Assembly (NCBI RefSeq): GCF_034119865.1
Contig: NZ_CP139421.1
Span: forward strand, 3,162,001 to 3,226,000
Reading direction: 5' to 3'
DNA: 64,000 bases
Source of the DNA: Algoriphagus sp. NG3
GTDB lineage: Bacteria; Bacteroidota; Bacteroidia; Cytophagales; Cyclobacteriaceae
Within the stretch, counting starts at the first letter, position 1. Each line of letters opens with the position of its first letter. The position numbers and the translations under genes are program-made. Below the pieces are notes generated by a model. The model searched no databases and had not been told where the DNA came from. It was given only the letters and a program-made list of their open reading frames with translations. This document shows positions 54,801 to 62,600 of the stretch, in pieces.

Positions 54801-55962
54801 TATAGCTCCGAGCAGCGAGCTTACGCAGCCTTTCAGGCAAACTAGTGTTAAAAACATGACCTTTGGTAGCTTAATAGAACCATTTCAGGATTTTAAAATC
54901 ACATTAAATGCCAGTAAACGGGAAGTGGGCGAGTATCATGAAATTTTCAGAAATTCCACAGAGACTCCCGGAGAATATCAATCCCTAAACCCCAGTAGAC
55001 TAGGAGCGTATAGAATCACTACAATCATGCTTGGAACAAGCTTCAATAAGGATGGTTTTGACAATGTCTCGTCTTTATTCACTGATTTTGAAAATAATAG
55101 AGTAATTATCAAAAGTAGACTTGATGCCACGAGTTCTGGTGGAGAATATTCCCTGAATGGTCAAGACGTATTGATTCCGGCATTTATTGCCGCATATAGA
55201 GGAAAAGATGCTTCTGCCTTTGACATGAATCCTTTTCCAAAAACCCCACTGCCAAACTGGCGTTTGGATTATCGTGGGCTTTCCAGGATCAAGGCACTGA
55301 GTGAAATTTTCAGCAGCATCAATGTGCAGCATATGTACACTTCCACCTATGAAGCAAGCAACTTTTCCAATTCTCTCCAGTATCAGCAAGGCCTGGAACT
55401 GTATAACTCCTTGCAGCGAATCCCTAGACCCAACCAGGTGAATTCTGAAGGGCAGTTTATTCCTATATATGTGCTGAATGATGTAGTCCTCACTGAGCGG
55501 TTTGGCCCTTTGATCGGGATAGATATGCTTACCAAAGAAAGACTGAATATTGCGGTCATATATAATAAAGAGCGAAGTCTTGGGCTAAACTTTTCCAATG
55601 CACAAATCACCGAACAGAAAAGCAACGATATCAATTTCTCACTCGGCTACACCAAAGCCGGAGTTAAAGTCCCTTTTAAATTCCAAGGAAAGCAAACCGT
55701 ATTAAAAAATGATTTGCAATTCAGGATAGATTCAAAGGTGGTAAGCACTAAACAAATCCAGCGAAAAATCGAAGAAGGCAGCACAGTAACCAGCGGAAAT
55801 TTAAATATCTCGTTCAGACCGACAGTTTCCTATCTGATTAATCAAAATTTAAATCTTACCCTGTATTTTGACAGGACTATCAATGACCCTATGGTGACTA
55901 CAGCCTACAAGCGAACCTCTACAGCCTTCGGAGGACAACTTCGATTTAATTTAGGACAATAG
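48832..55962 (+). CDS. sprA: Type 9 secretion/gliding motility outer membrane translocon protein SprA
   Basis: A 2376-residue protein, the usual size for SprA. It starts at TTG with a signal peptide (hydrophobic 17-34, cleavage after SEAQ). Family landmarks are present: NLDFGAIFRRVDNPTLPIRQ, GEKVKIGANFDSNNSFDFQNQMKLEF, VNGEPASYIDDFEAAITPFNL and the C-terminal barrel ending QLRFNLGQ. SprA forms the giant outer-membrane channel through which T9SS cargo crosses. No cargo with a C-terminal sorting domain and no other gld/por genes lie nearby in this window. No frameshift is seen over 7.1 kb. Confidence 0.95.
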   Translation: MNFWSVLTFCGRRFLCSWLEIFILFGLLLAYSTSEAQQTNPDSVQSRIDSLNRRRLSPSYLLWQNLRTNPLFPQRNPFTQSQIPFYPANPITQNVAVKVDSTLRYNVTDQIDTVRVGNEQEYDFEQFSKIQEYRVRQDYWRSRARGGDGESAVEGRGLIPPLTISPSFDRLFGGSEINIVPSGYVNLDFGAIFRRVDNPTLPIRQQQNGGFNFDQQIQMAVNGSLGEKVKIGANFDSNNSFDFQNQMKLEFNGFEEDIIQSIEIGNVSMPVQNSLIQGAQNLFGVKTQLQFGKLGVTAVASTQRGRRDNLTIDANGQGRSFDIQASKYDENRHFFIGHFFRDNYERWLRGLPQVLSGVNVTRIEVYIMNRAANTETLRNFAAFMDLGEGRVISNPSNPNIGAGTPNAPAGNAANLLYSNISGNPAFRPFDTGSRAMESSLGLRKGVDFEQINGARKLDQTEYFFNPQLGYLSLFRRLQNDEVLAVSYEYTYNGQVYKVGELTEDYQSRQEDELIFMKLLRPARINTRAPTWDLMMKNVYSLNANQITRDGFQLQVIYRDDRTGLDNPSLLEGAEVKDKPLIQLTGLDNLNPQNDPAPDGNFDFVEGLTILTDRGLLVFPVLEPFGSNLEKYFQPGEVVLKEKYVYDTLYKTTQADAELVTRLNKYFIKGRLTAGSASEIQLPGLNISPGSVIVQAGNIPLTEGVDFTVDYNVGRLVIINDAILQSGKQINISFEKADLVSFQTRSLLGTRLDYLFNDKFNIGGTFLYLNERPNVTRIATGSETLRNSLWGLDGNFSDESRWLTKMADALPFTSTKETSLVQISGEFAHLIPGTSNMVNGEPASYIDDFEAAITPFNLGGAANQNWKLSSTPQTLDNRFDLSNQTEDNLGAAYRRARVAWYNIDNIFYRESGPGVPSNITREDRRNHYVRRVLPQEIFPQQDREVIVTPEPLFELAYFPSERGMYNYNPNLTTEGFLPEPKKNFGGVTRAITTEVDFDRTNIEYIEFWLLDPFIEGENGRVLDGNFNQNNTTGGKLFINLGDISEDILKDGRHAFENGLPADGDPTKTGESEWGRITREQFLLPAFDNSETSRQNQDVGLDGLKNEDEANFFRSRFLDRLNVNAVARNQILEDVSGDLFKYYLDEDFDQNDVKILERYKKFNGMEGNTPVTASENLPYTPSGSNTPDNEDLNSDNTINELENYYAYEMDLKPGSMVVGQNNIVDKTTANVNGETVDWYLFRIPVRQPDRVEGDITGFKSIRWIRTYLTDFEQPVVLRMANFRMVGSQWRVFQESLFERGFFEIPEPDNSNVTVDVVSIEENSQGSATESPYVLPPGITRDRDNTSTVERRLNEQSLRVCVEDLGARDARAVFKNVTLDLVQFERIKMFLHADSEDAQDGEITAFLRLGTDNTDNYYEIEVPLVITPKGTRDPAQIWPAANEIDIAIQDIVGVKVERDNRRVPMNIPFSQQVGPYTVTVVGRPELNQSQTSMIGVRNPGTTGGGSRSICIWANELRVTGATQSNGWAANALMNVKIADLAVVSGSIRHNSIGFGGLETRLSQRARSATTQYDISTNVDIHKLLPEGLGVSIPMYFSVENSTTTPEYDPLNPDVPFEVALQKFETQDQRDDYRKIALDQVNRKNISFNNVRKLKTNPEAKDHFYNLSNFSFSYAYGVMNQTNAQIQDYSFKTYRGNVTYSYSPKPLEIEPFKNAGFLDSPHLKLIKDFNLNLSPTLILARLDIDRKHLRSQYRNDQLGTAGVDPLFQKSFFINRFYSLNWDLTKNLRVDYTGTVMAVVDEPQGDLDTEQKSDSVRYNAWRFGRRTNYNHSINLNYTLPLDKSPLTDWIKADYRYATTYTWLTGAIGQKDTLGNSIQNTRDQSLIGKFDLIRLYNKNKKLAALNAPKRPSIPGRTGVSAEDTIGTPFTNKLIKSLMMVKEITFSVGKSEGTFLPGYMPDAGILGMDDIFQNPGLAFLLGSQDASIRNEFAQAGLIAPSSELTQPFRQTSVKNMTFGSLIEPFQDFKITLNASKREVGEYHEIFRNSTETPGEYQSLNPSRLGAYRITTIMLGTSFNKDGFDNVSSLFTDFENNRVIIKSRLDATSSGGEYSLNGQDVLIPAFIAAYRGKDASAFDMNPFPKTPLPNWRLDYRGLSRIKALSEIFSSINVQHMYTSTYEASNFSNSLQYQQGLELYNSLQRIPRPNQVNSEGQFIPIYVLNDVVLTERFGPLIGIDMLTKERLNIAVIYNKERSLGLNFSNAQITEQKSNDINFSLGYTKAGVKVPFKFQGKQTVLKNDLQFRIDSKVVSTKQIQRKIEEGSTVTSGNLNISFRPTVSYLINQNLNLTLYFDRTINDPMVTTAYKRTSTAFGGQLRFNLGQ

Positions 55963-55986
55963 ATTTTATACTTAATCGATTCGTAT

Positions 55987-55994
55987 TAATTTTG
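55987..55994 (+). promoter_or_regulatory. Candidate promoter (-7 TAATTTTG) before gcvH
   Basis: TAATTTTG matches TAnnTTTG; 19 bases upstream stands TTTT (55964-55967), one base off the -33 TTTG. The gcvH start follows 23 bases downstream, so gcvH may be expressed apart from sprA. Confidence 0.45.
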
Positions 55995-56017
55995 ACTTTA
56001 TTATAACCAATATAAAT

Positions 56018-56395
56018 ATGGATTTCCCTCAAGAACTAAAGTACACCAAAGACCACGAATGGGTTAAAATCGACGGTGACATAGCAACTATCGGTATCAC
56101 TGAGTTTGCCGCCAGTGAGTTAGGCGATATCGTCTATGTAGAAGTTGAGACTATTGGAGACACATTAGAGACAAACGAAGTTTTTGGATCTGTAGAAGCA
56201 GTAAAGACCGTTTCTGATTTATTTATGCCTGTATCCGGTGAGATTTTGGAAGTAAACCCTGAGTTAGAGGATTCTCCTGAGCTGGTGAACGAATCTCCTT
56301 ACGAAAAGGGATGGATGATCAAAGTAAAGATCACAGGTGACCTTCCTTCAGAATTACTCTCTTCATCCGAGTACGTCGAACTTGTAGGTAAATAA
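56018..56395 (+). CDS. gcvH: Glycine cleavage system H protein
   Basis: A 125-residue lipoyl-carrier protein. The lipoyl-lysine is K63 in [18 protein letters not shown], the canonical H-protein motif. The N-terminal [13 protein letters not shown] and [16 protein letters not shown] are standard. It shuttles aminomethyl and electrons between the P, T and L proteins of glycine cleavage. Those genes are not in the window. Its place after sprA is conserved across Bacteroidota. Confidence 0.97.
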   Translation: MDFPQELKYTKDHEWVKIDGDIATIGITEFAASELGDIVYVEVETIGDTLETNEVFGSVEAVKTVSDLFMPVSGEILEVNPELEDSPELVNESPYEKGWMIKVKITGDLPSELLSSSEYVELVGK

Positions 56396-56405
56396 GAAAA
56401 GCATT

Positions 56406-56774
56406 TTGAGACTAGGAATTGCTGTCGTCTGGCTTTTAATAATTTGCATTGCTATGCTTACCCCTGGAAACAACTTCCCGGACGCCAGCTTTAATTTTCA
56501 AGATAAGCTCATTCATTTCATCTGCTTTGGTATGCTGAGTTTTCTTTGGTGTGGAGTGGGCGTAAAACGGGCTGAAGTATCGGGACTAGAAGGCAGAGTA
56601 CTGACCAACTATTTGATTTTCGGAATAGCCGCTGGAATAGTTTTAGAAAGCGCACAGTTATTTATCCCCTTCCGATCTTTTGATTATATGGACATGATAG
56701 TCAACGAAATAGGGGGGATAGCAGGTCTATTAGCATATTTTAAGATTCCCACTACCAAAATCGGCTTGGATTAG
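56406..56774 (+). CDS. VanZ family membrane protein
   Basis: A 122-residue protein with about four hydrophobic helices and the VanZ-like pattern DKLIHFICFGMLSFLW, then LESAQLFIPFRSFDYMDMIVNEIGGIAG. It starts at TTG (56406), 10 bases after gcvH. VanZ-like proteins are linked in some bacteria to glycopeptide resistance, but the small solitary forms have no proven role. The sprA-gcvH-vanZ-tonB order is typical of this phylum. Confidence 0.82.
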   Translation: MRLGIAVVWLLIICIAMLTPGNNFPDASFNFQDKLIHFICFGMLSFLWCGVGVKRAEVSGLEGRVLTNYLIFGIAAGIVLESAQLFIPFRSFDYMDMIVNEIGGIAGLLAYFKIPTTKIGLD

Positions 56775-56844
56775 TGCCTATTAATTGTTACAATTGTTAG
56801 TCTGAAAAAGAAGAAAAAATTAACCTTTATAAACCAAACGTATC

Positions 56845-57522
56845 ATGGAAGCAAAAAAGACTCCCAGCGCTGACTTAACCAAAAAGACAGGTATGTTCCT
56901 GAACCTTGGTTTGGCAGTAGCTGTTGGTGCTACCCTTGCTGCCTTCGAATGGAAGTCATTTGACGACGGTTCATTGAAAGACCTTGGTCAAGTAACTGAT
57001 AACTTCGAAGAGTTGCTAGATATTCCAATCACAGAGCAGCCACCACCACCGCCACCGCCACCTATAGAGCAGCCTATCATTCAGGAGATTCCGGATGAGG
57101 TGGAGATCGAAGAAAAAATCGAAGTTAACTTCGATGTCGATGTGAAAGAAACTACCGTAATCAAAGAAGTAGTGATCGCTGAAGCACCTGTTGAGGAAAA
57201 AGTAGATCAGATCTTTGACGTGGTAGAAAATCAGCCTGAGCCTCCGGGGGGAATGTCAGCTTGGAATAAATACCTAAGTGACAACCTTAAATACCCTACC
57301 CAGGCTAGAAGAATGGGTACTGAAGGTACTGTGATCGTAGTTTTCGTAGTGAATACTGATGGTTCTATCCAAGATGTAGATGTCCTAAGAGGAATCGGCG
57401 GAGGATGTGATGAGGAAGCAGTAAGAGTAGTGAAAAATGCTCCTAACTGGACTCCAGGTAAGCAAAGAGGACGTCCGGTACGAACTCGTATGAGACTACC
57501 TATCAGATTCAAACTAAGCTAA
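56845..57522 (+). CDS. tonB: Energy transducer TonB, copy 1
   Basis: A 225-residue TonB. One N-terminal membrane helix (about residues 16-33), a periplasmic linker with eight consecutive prolines near residue 65 and acidic EIEEKIEVNF segments, and a C-terminal TonB domain (WNKYLSDNLKYP, AVRVVKNAPNWTPGK, RMRLPIRF). It couples the ExbBD proton motor to TonB-dependent receptors such as the SusC protein in this window. An exact AATTGT-T-ACAATT palindrome lies upstream (56783-56795). A strong terminator follows at 57544. Confidence 0.92.
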   Translation: MEAKKTPSADLTKKTGMFLNLGLAVAVGATLAAFEWKSFDDGSLKDLGQVTDNFEELLDIPITEQPPPPPPPPIEQPIIQEIPDEVEIEEKIEVNFDVDVKETTVIKEVVIAEAPVEEKVDQIFDVVENQPEPPGGMSAWNKYLSDNLKYPTQARRMGTEGTVIVVFVVNTDGSIQDVDVLRGIGGGCDEEAVRVVKNAPNWTPGKQRGRPVRTRMRLPIRFKLS

Positions 57523-57543
57523 TCACAATATAAAACAAGTAAG

Positions 57544-57570
57544 AGACCCGATAGTTCGGGTCTTTTTTTT
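57544..57570 (+). terminator. Rho-independent terminator after tonB copy 1
   Basis: AGACCCGA (57544-57551) pairs exactly with TCGGGTCT (57556-57563) around the loop TAGT, followed by seven T. It is a textbook intrinsic terminator closing the upstream transcript and making the second tonB a separate unit. Confidence 0.93.
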
Positions 57571-57571
57571 G

Positions 57572-57614
57572 TGCTAAATTTAACAACTTTTTAATTAGTT
57601 AAATAGTGTTAGCA
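57572..57614. promoter_or_regulatory. Nested inverted repeat before tonB copy 2
   Basis: TGCTAA-ATTTAAC (57572-57584) is mirrored by GTTAAAT (57598-57604) and TTAGCA (57609-57614), with a four-base interruption in the right arm. It lies just after the terminator and about 70 bases before the second tonB start, so it could be an operator or 5' leader stem. Confidence 0.35.
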
Positions 57615-57685
57615 TATTAGTATCAGTGAGTTATGCTGTGTAAATTTTTAGAGAAGTTTTATTTCTCATCTCTAATCATACATAC

Positions 57686-58357
57686 ATGGAACCTAAAAAA
57701 AATACAAAATCAGATCTCAGAAAATGGTCTGGCGCATTATTTAACTTGGGACTAACCATTAGCTTGGCCTCGGTATTGGTGGCTTTCGAATGGAAAGCAA
57801 AAGATAAGTTGATCATGAAAGATATCGCAGGAATAGAGGATGACTGGGAGATACTGGACATCCCCATTACAATTCATACTCCACCTCCCCCACCACCGCC
57901 TGCCCCAATAGAGATTAACGAATTACCGGACAATATCGAGATTGATGAAATCAAAGATTTTACTATTGACCTCAATACCACAGAAGAAACCATCATACCT
58001 GAAATAGAAATCTCCTCTGCTCCTGTTATAGAAGACGTGGACAAAATAGTTGATTTTGCAGAAGTTCAGGCAATGTTCAAAGGAGGAATGGATGCCTGGT
58101 ATGCCTATCTTAACAAAAACCTGGTATATCCTTCTCAGGCTAAAAGAGCCAACATAGAAGGCATGGTTGTAGTACGCTTTGTAGTAAATACAGATGGATC
58201 CATTCAGGACATAGAATTGGTCAGGACAATCGGTGGTGGATGTGATGAAATTGCCAAGAAAGTAATCGAAAACTCCCCCAATTGGAATCCAGGGAAAATG
58301 GGAGGCAAAGCAGTAAGGTCTCGAATGACTATGCCCATACGCTTCCGCTTAAATTAA
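57686..58357 (+). CDS. Energy transducer TonB, copy 2
   Basis: A 223-residue paralogue of the preceding tonB, with the same layout: membrane helix at about 14-32, proline run near residue 67-75, acidic linker, C-terminal TonB domain (NLVYPSQAKRANIEG, NSPNWNPGKMGGKAVRSRM, MPIRFRL). The two share most of the C-terminal domain but differ in the linker (IEINELPDNIEIDEIKDF versus IIQEIPDEVEIEEKIEV). They look like a tandem duplication with separate regulation, because the terminator stands between them. A gene-less repeat element begins 9 bases after its stop. Confidence 0.9.
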   Translation: MEPKKNTKSDLRKWSGALFNLGLTISLASVLVAFEWKAKDKLIMKDIAGIEDDWEILDIPITIHTPPPPPPPAPIEINELPDNIEIDEIKDFTIDLNTTEETIIPEIEISSAPVIEDVDKIVDFAEVQAMFKGGMDAWYAYLNKNLVYPSQAKRANIEGMVVVRFVVNTDGSIQDIELVRTIGGGCDEIAKKVIENSPNWNPGKMGGKAVRSRMTMPIRFRLN

Positions 58358-58365
58358 AAAAAAGT

Positions 58366-58705
58366 GGCTGTCTCATAACTATGTAGCATTGTCAGGCCGA
58401 GCGACGTCGAAGCCCGCATACGCTAAGGGCTTGCTGAAAAAGTCTCAGGTATGCCAGCTTCCAGGCGGCCGAGTGAAGATGTATGCTTATACCTCGAATG
58501 AGGCCAACACAGAAGATGGCATGCCTGAGACTAGCTCGGAAATCTCAATTTTGAGATTTCCTGATGCATGGAAAAAGGCCTATTCTTCTCAAAAAGCTTG
58601 CACTTGCTTAAAATCCATAGGCATGAAAAACGGGTTAATCATTCAAAATGATAGCTTTTGATCTTTTACTGGCGTTTTTCAGCAGACCCTACTTATAGGA
58701 CAGCC
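58366..58705. mobile_element. MITE-like element with nested inverted repeats and a REP-like word
   Basis: About 340 bases without a gene between tonB copy 2 and yicC. Outer arms GGCTGTCTCATAACT (58366-58380) and, reversed, GGCTGTCCTATAAGT (58705-58691) match at 12 of 15. Inner arms AGGGCTTGCTGAAAAA (58426-58441) and the reverse of 58690-58675 match at 14 of 16. Further inside, GTCTCAGGTATGCCA (58442-58456) pairs with TGGCATGCCTGAGAC (58517-58531) at 14 of 15, and 58538-58561 is a 24-base palindrome. GTCAGGCCGAGCGACGTCGA (58391-58410) resembles the REP-like words of Bacteroidota. Non-autonomous mobile element is the best reading. Confidence 0.5.
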
Positions 58706-58714
58706 TCTTCTTTT

Positions 58715-59596
58715 TTATAATACATTTAAGGATTGCTCCTTTACTTTTTCCAGCTCGTCTTTCATCAGGATCACATGCTTTTGCATACCGGCGTCATTAG
58801 CCTTGGAACCAATGGTATTGATCTCCCTACCTATTTCCTGACTGATAAACCCAAGTTTTTTACCTTGGCTGCTATCTTCATTAAGACACTTTTCAAAATA
58901 ATTCAAATGGGTACCTAACCGTACTATTTCTTCAGTGATATCGAGTTTTTCAAAGTAATAGATCAACTCCTGTTCAAAGCGGTTGGCATCAAAGGAATTT
59001 TCGTCCAGCCACTCATTAAAGTGGTTTCTTATTTTCTGCTTGATTCGCTCCTTACGGTTCCCCTCTTCTGCTTCAATTTGTTTTAACCCATTGGCGATCT
59101 CACGGATATTACCTTGAAGCTTCTCCTCAAGCGAATTCCCCTCGTCTTGTCTAAATGCATTGCATTTTGTCAGCGCCTCGATAAGTACTTTCTTTATTTG
59201 CTCCCAATCCTCCTGATCATCTCTTTGTTCTCCAGTCAGCTGTGTGATAACACCTGGAGACTGAACGGCTAATTTGAAAATATCCTGAGACTCATCCCCC
59301 ACGGTATTTGCAAGTTCTTTGTACTTCTGGTAAAACAACCCAAATAACTCCTGGTTGATGCTTACTGGCATTTCACTACCACCTTTAGATTGAAAATCAA
59401 TGGTAACACTGACTTTACCCCGATCCAAAATTGATTGGACAAGGGTTCGTATTTCCAGTTCTTTATCATTAAACTGTCTCGGGCTCCGGATAGATAGATC
59501 CAAAAATTTTGAATTGAGCGTACGTACTTCCACTTGGATCACCATGCGCTCATCCTCATATCCGGCATTACCGAAGCCGGTCATTGATTTAATCAT
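58715..59596 (-). CDS. YicC family endoribonuclease
   Basis: A 293-residue YicC protein, complete: N-terminal MIKSMTGFGNAGYEDERMVI, central VEVRTLNSKFLDLSIRSPR, and the C-terminal DUF1732 block with GKKLGFISQEIGREINTIGSKAND. E. coli YicC cleaves small RNAs such as RyhB; function here is assumed by family. It starts 16 bases after the stop of the outer-membrane propeller/barrel gene, so it is the last gene of a three-gene operon. The repeat element abuts its 3' end. Confidence 0.93.
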   Translation of the reverse strand: MIKSMTGFGNAGYEDERMVIQVEVRTLNSKFLDLSIRSPRQFNDKELEIRTLVQSILDRGKVSVTIDFQSKGGSEMPVSINQELFGLFYQKYKELANTVGDESQDIFKLAVQSPGVITQLTGEQRDDQEDWEQIKKVLIEALTKCNAFRQDEGNSLEEKLQGNIREIANGLKQIEAEEGNRKERIKQKIRNHFNEWLDENSFDANRFEQELIYYFEKLDITEEIVRLGTHLNYFEKCLNEDSSQGKKLGFISQEIGREINTIGSKANDAGMQKHVILMKDELEKVKEQSLNVL

Positions 59597-59612
59597 AATA
59601 AGATATATAGAG

Positions 59613-62600
59613 TTAGAAATTGAAGCCCAAAGTTACATAGAACTTTAAGTCTTCCGCTTCATAATTCCGTATTGGTCTTGCCACATCAAACTTCACGTAA
59701 TAATTAAGCAAAACTGTACGCAGACCAGCGCCATAACTCTGGAGCCAAGGATTATTGAAATTATTTAATGTAATGGTGAAGGGCGATCCCCCGGTATTAA
59801 TCACTTCAGTATTTTGATCGTTTACGCGTTCCCATGGAGCGGAATCATTCCATGCGGACCCAACATCATAAAAACCGACAATCTGGAAATTTCGAATAAA
59901 ATTTGAGGTAATATTGCCCCTGGTCAGATATGAAAAGACAGGCACTCTTAACTCGGCGGTGAAAGTCACCATATTTCTACCTCTGATTTCATCATAGTCA
60001 TATCCCCTCAAATCGACAAAATCAGCAAATAAAATATTGGAATTCTCCACACCCGATGGGTTTCTGATCGGAGAAGATTCCGGTCTATTGATTGGGGGAT
60101 TGTAAAATTCATTAAACAGCCAATTATCCATTCCGCCTAACATATAAGTCTGCGGGTTATTCCCCATAAACGACCCAGCGTACAACCTACCTGCCAGCAC
60201 TATATTCTTATGAATGGCGTAATACTCCCTCAGATCAAGGAAAAAGTTTCCAAAAGACCGTTCATTATGTTTGAATGAATGATATTGTGTATATCCGACT
60301 TTAGCCTTAAACCCTGACTGGGAATACAACCCTAGAGGTTGGGTACGATCATAAACGAACTCAGCTTTACCCCCTACATAATTAACATCAAACCGGTTCT
60401 GATCCGGCACTTGTCCATATATCAATGAATCGGGATTCAAATTAAAATACTGTGTTTTGGCAACGAATGGAGTTAGAGACACTCTTGCATTGGCGTTGAG
60501 CGGATAAGAAAATCCTGCTTCCACCTTTGTCAACACGTATTTTTGGTAAGTGACATCCCCCTGCTCTATCCGGACAGTTCGCCGGTCAAACCTACCCTTA
60601 AAATCAACCCTGCTTTTCAAATACTCATATTCAAAGAAAATATCCCCACCGGACCTGAAGTCAAGCGTGGTCATGACTCCACCATGGAAGACATGATTAT
60701 CCAGCAAATCAGTCATTTTTCCAGTAAGACCTATTCCAAATCCTCTCAACGGATCTACCACAAAACGGGTATTGATATTGTTGATGAAAAACTGTGGGTC
60801 CATCTGCCTCGGGCCTGTCACTCTTTTTTTCAAACTCTCCTTTCTGAATGCCTCCAGTAGATTGGTCTTGGACTCGGCGGCTGAAGCTGCCGGAGATTCA
60901 AGATTTGAAGGTAGGGTATCAAAGGAATAATTGTCAGTATTTATCCCTTTCCTATTTTCAAAACTTAACCGTTTAAGATCGATTGAGGAGGTTGGGTTTT
61001 TTGAAATTGTGTCAATAGGTATAAGTGACTGTTGATCAGTAATATCCGAATTCTCGATAGGTTCAGGTAGGTTTTCTTTTGCCTCCTTTTCTTCCATCAG
61101 CCGTCGGGCAGCAAGTCTCTCATTCAAGCTTTTCGCCTGCTCCAATTGTATCCTTGGAGTACTTGGAGTGAATTGGTCTGCATTCGAAAAACCCTCCACA
61201 ACCAAGTAACTTTCTCTTCCATCCCGCACAGAATAAGCAATCCGATTCATTCTGGAATTGACGTCATATGCTTCCACACTTTTATTATAGGCAGAGATCT
61301 GATTAGAGACCTGATTGCCTATACTCATCCGCATCAGATTATTGATCCCACTGAGATCACTTAAGTACACGATCGAGTTACTATTCACCCTTCTAGGCAG
61401 GATATTCTTACTATTTGAGTTGGTCAGCTGTTTTGTGATCACCGTATCGGTCACCTGTACCATGTAGAGGTTATAGTAGTCTGGCAAGGAATTCAGTTGA
61501 AGATTCTTACCCATGAGGGAATCAGGAAGATCCGTCTGGTTAGAGCTGTAAATAATCGTAGAATCATTTAAAAACATCGGCGTTAACTGATCAAAGGAAT
61601 CATTTGTCAACCTTCTTCCCGCGCCACTGGCATTCAGCGTATAGATATCAGATTTGCCGTTTGAAATCGCCGACAGCACCATATTTTTCCCGGTGCTATT
61701 AAAGTCCAAGCTTAGAATCTGGGTGATATTCCTGAGGAAAATTTTATCCTGATTAGATCCATCAAGAGACCGAAGCCTCAGTGTAGTAAATCCTCTCTTG
61801 AACGATGCGATGGCAATATTGGCAGAATCCCTCCATGCAATTATAGGAGATTTGAAATTAGCTTCCTGATCCTGTAAAGAAGTCCCCCCGGCAAATATTG
61901 TCTGCTCCCGACCTGTGCTTACTTCCCTCACCTGCACCCTGTATTTCCCTCCGTTATTGATCACATAGGCTAGATTCAATCCATCAGGGCTGAATTTAAC
62001 ATCATTAATTGCTCCAATGAATTTTGGGGAAGTATGGGCTACTGCCGCACTTTTGTTTGGTTCCTGAAAAGTGGAAGACACTTGTTTGTTTATATTCAGA
62101 TAATATTTCTTCCAGTCTTCTATAAAGGTTTTAAAATTCAGGCCGACAGTATTTGCAATACTGTTTTCTTCATTTCTATTGATGCGGGACAGGTTGAGCA
62201 CACTGGACACATACCTTCTTCCATATCTTTCTGCAATGTAATTCCAGACAGATTGCCCTACTAGGGCAGCTTCTCTTTCTTTCAACTTGAAGATTTTGGG
62301 AGTTTCATCTTCTTGGAAATAGTGTCGCACATAGTCATCCATTTCCCTACTCCATCCTTTGGCTAAGTACAAGGCTATCCCATCCACATACCATTCAGGG
62401 AAGCTGTTCGTAAGGTTGGACTGAAACGCATCTGATACGGAAGACCCATACAGCATTTCCTCAATTATGACCTTCGCAGTGCCATAGATCAAATCTTCTT
62501 TGAATAAATCTACTTCCCCTTTATAGGAAATTTCTGCCAGAAGCCTATTGAAGTTGGTCTGTCCTTGTTCATTGTACTCTTCTTTGTTCAGGTTTACGTT

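Noticed and set aside
58389..58661. 90-residue plus-strand open frame within the repeat element
   Set aside because: It is made of the inverted-repeat arms and the REP-like word; composition is unlike the neighbouring proteins.
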